A stretch of DNA of 8,131 nt, taken from positions 1 through 8,131 of the forward strand of contig DASTBT010000019.1 in assembly GCA_035711865.1 (NCBI GenBank), in the 5' to 3' direction. Numbering within the stretch: position 1 is the first letter of the stretch; the number at the start of each line of letters is the position of its first letter. This stretch comes from JAOUEA01 sp035711865 (GTDB taxonomy: Bacteria > Actinomycetota > UBA4738 > HRBIN12). The notes beneath the pieces are model-generated. The model worked only from the letters and a program-made list of their open reading frames with translations, was not told where the DNA came from and made no database searches. Positions 6,545-8,131 of this stretch are shown piece after piece. A program made the translations under genes and the position numbers.

Positions 6545-6552
6545 AGTCTAGC
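6545..6552 (-). promoter_or_regulatory. Extended -10 box GCTAGACT overlapping the sulfatase stop codon
   Basis: On the minus strand GCTAGACT ends 8 bases before the GTG at 6536, the spacing of a leaderless promoter. The TAG of the box is also the stop codon of the sulfatase gene. No Shine-Dalgarno sequence precedes the GTG. This would give the phosphoesterase and surface-protein genes transcription independent of the sulfatase. Confidence 0.45.
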
Positions 6553-8017
6553 GTCGGGGAAGCACCGGAACGGGGTCGCGGGCCATCAGTCGGTGGAGCG
6601 ATGCGGCGAGCGATCGCTGGACGGCCACGTAGCGTGGATCTCCGGCGCGGTTGCGGAGCTCCCCCGGATCCGCGGAGCCGAGCCGACCGGTGAGGTCGTA
6701 GAGCTCGATCGTGCCGTCCGCCGATTCCACGTAGCTGAAAGCCTCGGTCCGCACGCCTCGCCACGGCGGCACCTCGCCGTCACCGGCCCACTCGATCAGC
6801 ACCGCCTCGCGTTCGAACGCATCGACGACGCCGTCGTCGAGCATCGGCAGCAGGCTGAGCCCGTCCATCGGTTCCGCTCCGGCGCCCTGGCCGGTCACAT
6901 CCAGGATCGTCGGAGCCAGATCCACGTTCGAGACCGGCGTGGGAACCACACCGGCTCCGGTCCAGGGCGATCTGACGATGAGCGGGATCCGGACACACGC
7001 CTCGTACGGGCATCGTTTACCGACCCACCGATGCTCGCCGAACGAGTAGCCGTTGTCGGACAGGAACACGACGAGCGTGTGCTCGAGCTCCCCCCTGGCC
7101 TCGACCTCGTGCACGAGCGATCGCATCGCTCGGTCGACCTCGGCGAGGGTCTCCAGCATGCGGCGTCGAAGGTCCTCGAGCGCGACCGCGGTCGGGCCGT
7201 CGAGCGGCGGCGAGCCCCGGATCCAGGACGGCTTGCCGCGGACGTCGTTCAACGTGCGAAGATCCGGCAACGAGATCGGGGTCCGGGCGATCCTTCCGGC
7301 ATCCTGCGGCGCGGGAGTCCAGGGTGCGTGCGGCGCGCTGGGTGCGAAGACGAGGAACCACGGTCGTTCCGTCGAGGCGCCGCGGAGGAATGCCGAGGCC
7401 TCCGCCGCCAGCATCGACGTCGCATAGGATCCGTCGCCGGAGCCTGCCGTCAATGGCACACCCTGATCGACGAACGGGTAGTTCAGGTAGGTCGTCGACA
7501 CATCGAGGTTCCGCTTGGCCACGAAGCGATCCCAACCGGCCGGCACGTACGGGCCGCGGTCCCACGGGTACCCGTTCAGGTACTTCCCGATGAACGCGGT
7601 CTGATAGCCGGCGTCGTCGAGCCACGTCGCGAGCGTGGACGATTCGTCGAGGTCTCCCCCGTCACCGTTGCCCTCGACGCCCGTGTGCCTCGAGGAAAGC
7701 CCGGTCAGTATCGACGCCCTCGACGGACAACACAGGGGCACGTCGACCACCGCGTTCGTGAAGCGGACCCATCGATCGCCGGGATCTGCCAGGCGCGACT
7801 CGAGCCAGGGCATCGCGGGAGGACCTGTCACGGTGGGGAGCGAATCCCAGGGCTGGTCGTCTGTGATCACCAGCAGCACGTTGGGAAGCCGCACGGATCG
7901 CGAGGCCGACGTTGCGTCGGCGGCCGCCGCGGCGGCGGCGGCGATACAGACGAGCAGGGCGCAGACCGCCGCGACCGAGGCACGTCGACGAGGATCGTCG
8001 CGCCGGCTCACGCTCAT
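6548..8017 (-). CDS. Secreted type I sulfatase (formylglycine-dependent)
   Basis: Arylsulfatase-family enzyme of 489 residues that should remove sulfate from an organic sulfate ester outside the cytoplasm. A basic start (MSVSRRDDPRRR) and a hydrophobic, alanine-rich stretch (about 14-33) form a signal peptide or N-terminal anchor. The metal-binding ITDDQPW follows (D53, D54). The core motif is C-C-P-S-R at 96-100, a CxPSR site whose C96 would be oxidised to formylglycine by a separate enzyme not in this window. GKYLNGY (144-150), SAPHAPW (227-233) and SDNGYSFGEHRWVGK (320-334, D321, N322, H329, K334) supply the remaining active-site residues. GKYLNGY resembles N-acetylglucosamine-6-sulfatase-like members, so a sulfated glycan is plausible but unproven. 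ATG 8017 is preferred to GTG 8068, because it follows the XdhC-frame TGA by one base and gives the signal peptide without an odd leader. It ends 11 bases before the phosphoesterase start. Confidence 0.92.
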   Translation of the reverse strand: MSVSRRDDPRRRASVAAVCALLVCIAAAAAAAADATSASRSVRLPNVLLVITDDQPWDSLPTVTGPPAMPWLESRLADPGDRWVRFTNAVVDVPLCCPSRASILTGLSSRHTGVEGNGDGGDLDESSTLATWLDDAGYQTAFIGKYLNGYPWDRGPYVPAGWDRFVAKRNLDVSTTYLNYPFVDQGVPLTAGSGDGSYATSMLAAEASAFLRGASTERPWFLVFAPSAPHAPWTPAPQDAGRIARTPISLPDLRTLNDVRGKPSWIRGSPPLDGPTAVALEDLRRRMLETLAEVDRAMRSLVHEVEARGELEHTLVVFLSDNGYSFGEHRWVGKRCPYEACVRIPLIVRSPWTGAGVVPTPVSNVDLAPTILDVTGQGAGAEPMDGLSLLPMLDDGVVDAFEREAVLIEWAGDGEVPPWRGVRTEAFSYVESADGTIELYDLTGRLGSADPGELRNRAGDPRYVAVQRSLAASLHRLMARDPVPVLPRR

Positions 8018-8018
8018 G

Positions 8019-8078
8019 TCAGCGGTCCAGCCATCCCCCGTCACGGCCGTAGGAGTCCGCGACCACACCGGCGGCGAT
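8019..8078 (-). pseudogene. In-frame continuation of the XdhC-like frame past the amber codon
   Basis: Reading on in the same frame after TAG gives IAAGVVADSYGRDGGWLDR and then TGA (8021-8019), one base before the sulfatase ATG. The first residues look like the normal XdhC ending (AL-x-IAAE-like helix, then a glycine-containing tail). One C-to-A change would turn TCG (serine) into this TAG. It is either the remnant of a recently truncated C-terminus, a sequencing error, or chance 5' leader of the sulfatase gene. Confidence 0.4.
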
Positions 8079-8131
8079 CTAGAGCGCGACCGACTCGGGG
8101 TCGCGCCCGCCGAGATCGAGCCCGAGCGGCG
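8079..8131 (-). CDS. C-terminal end of an XdhC-like protein (continues outside window), ending at an amber codon
   Basis: The visible 16 residues, PLGLDLGGRDPESVAL, followed by TAG (8081-8079), match the conserved C-terminal motif of the XdhC/CoxI family (typically GLDIGxxTPEEIALSI). XdhC proteins bind and deliver molybdenum cofactor to xanthine dehydrogenase-type hydroxylases; the C-terminal part is a Rossmann-like domain. The rest of the gene lies beyond the right edge. The stop falls between AL and I, where family members normally have S or A and continue, so the visible end looks shortened by about 20 residues. The gene heads the minus-strand cluster. The match rests on a short segment, so the name is tentative. 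Confidence 0.5.
   Translation of the reverse strand, partial: PLGLDLGGRDPESVAL

Noticed and set aside
5136..6551. Long open frame on the plus strand (471 codons) opposite the phosphoesterase
   Set aside because: Its translation is low-complexity Arg/Val/Gly/Asp-rich without any motif, and it lies entirely opposite a gene with clear catalytic motifs; typical of GC-rich third-position bias.
6537..6764. Upstream extension of the phosphoesterase frame into the sulfatase gene
   Set aside because: The added residues are Arg-rich and overlap coding sequence of the sulfatase; GTG 6536 gives a sensible membrane anchor.
8018..8068. Sulfatase start at GTG 8068
   Set aside because: It adds 17 non-hydrophobic residues before the signal peptide and overlaps the XdhC frame; ATG 8017 follows that frame's TGA by one base.

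Overview
The window is GC-rich (roughly two thirds G+C by eye), densely packed, and codes on both strands. Gene content and base composition suggest a high-GC bacterium, most likely an uncultured actinomycete-type lineage (Actinomycetota), with Chloroflexota the main alternative. The supporting points are a single-chain animal-type transketolase, GTG starts, extended -10 boxes of the form GCTANNNT immediately before start codons (leaderless mRNAs), and short intergenic gaps. This placement is inferred; no rRNA or marker gene is present.

Plus strand, 2-4318: the C-terminal four fifths or so of a transketolase; a 91-residue basic protein of unknown function with its own apparent leaderless promoter; a 169-base gap with inverted and direct repeats and a promoter; a lysine 2,3-aminomutase (KamA)-family radical SAM/PLP enzyme with an unusual PLP-lysine loop; and, 36 bases later, a nitrilase-superfamily amidase with the four catalytic residues of the aliphatic amidase/formamidase clade. 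The last two look like a metabolic pair: a beta-amino acid made by the aminomutase and an amide hydrolysed by the amidase. This link is inference from adjacency.

Minus strand, 8131-4285: a cluster read right to left. It starts with the end of an XdhC-like gene (molybdenum-hydroxylase maturation), which is interrupted by an amber codon inside its conserved C-terminal motif. A secreted formylglycine-type sulfatase follows, then a membrane-anchored phosphoesterase of the phospholipase C/acid phosphatase family. Last is a surface protein of unknown function with a signal peptide and a C-terminal membrane anchor, translationally coupled to the phosphoesterase by an ATGA overlap. The last three genes together look like an extracytoplasmic ester-hydrolysis module.

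The two gene groups converge, and the amidase and the surface-protein gene overlap tail to tail by 34 bases. No tRNA, rRNA, CRISPR array, insertion sequence or phage gene was seen. Apart from the 169-base gap before the aminomutase gene, no gap between genes exceeds about 40 bases.
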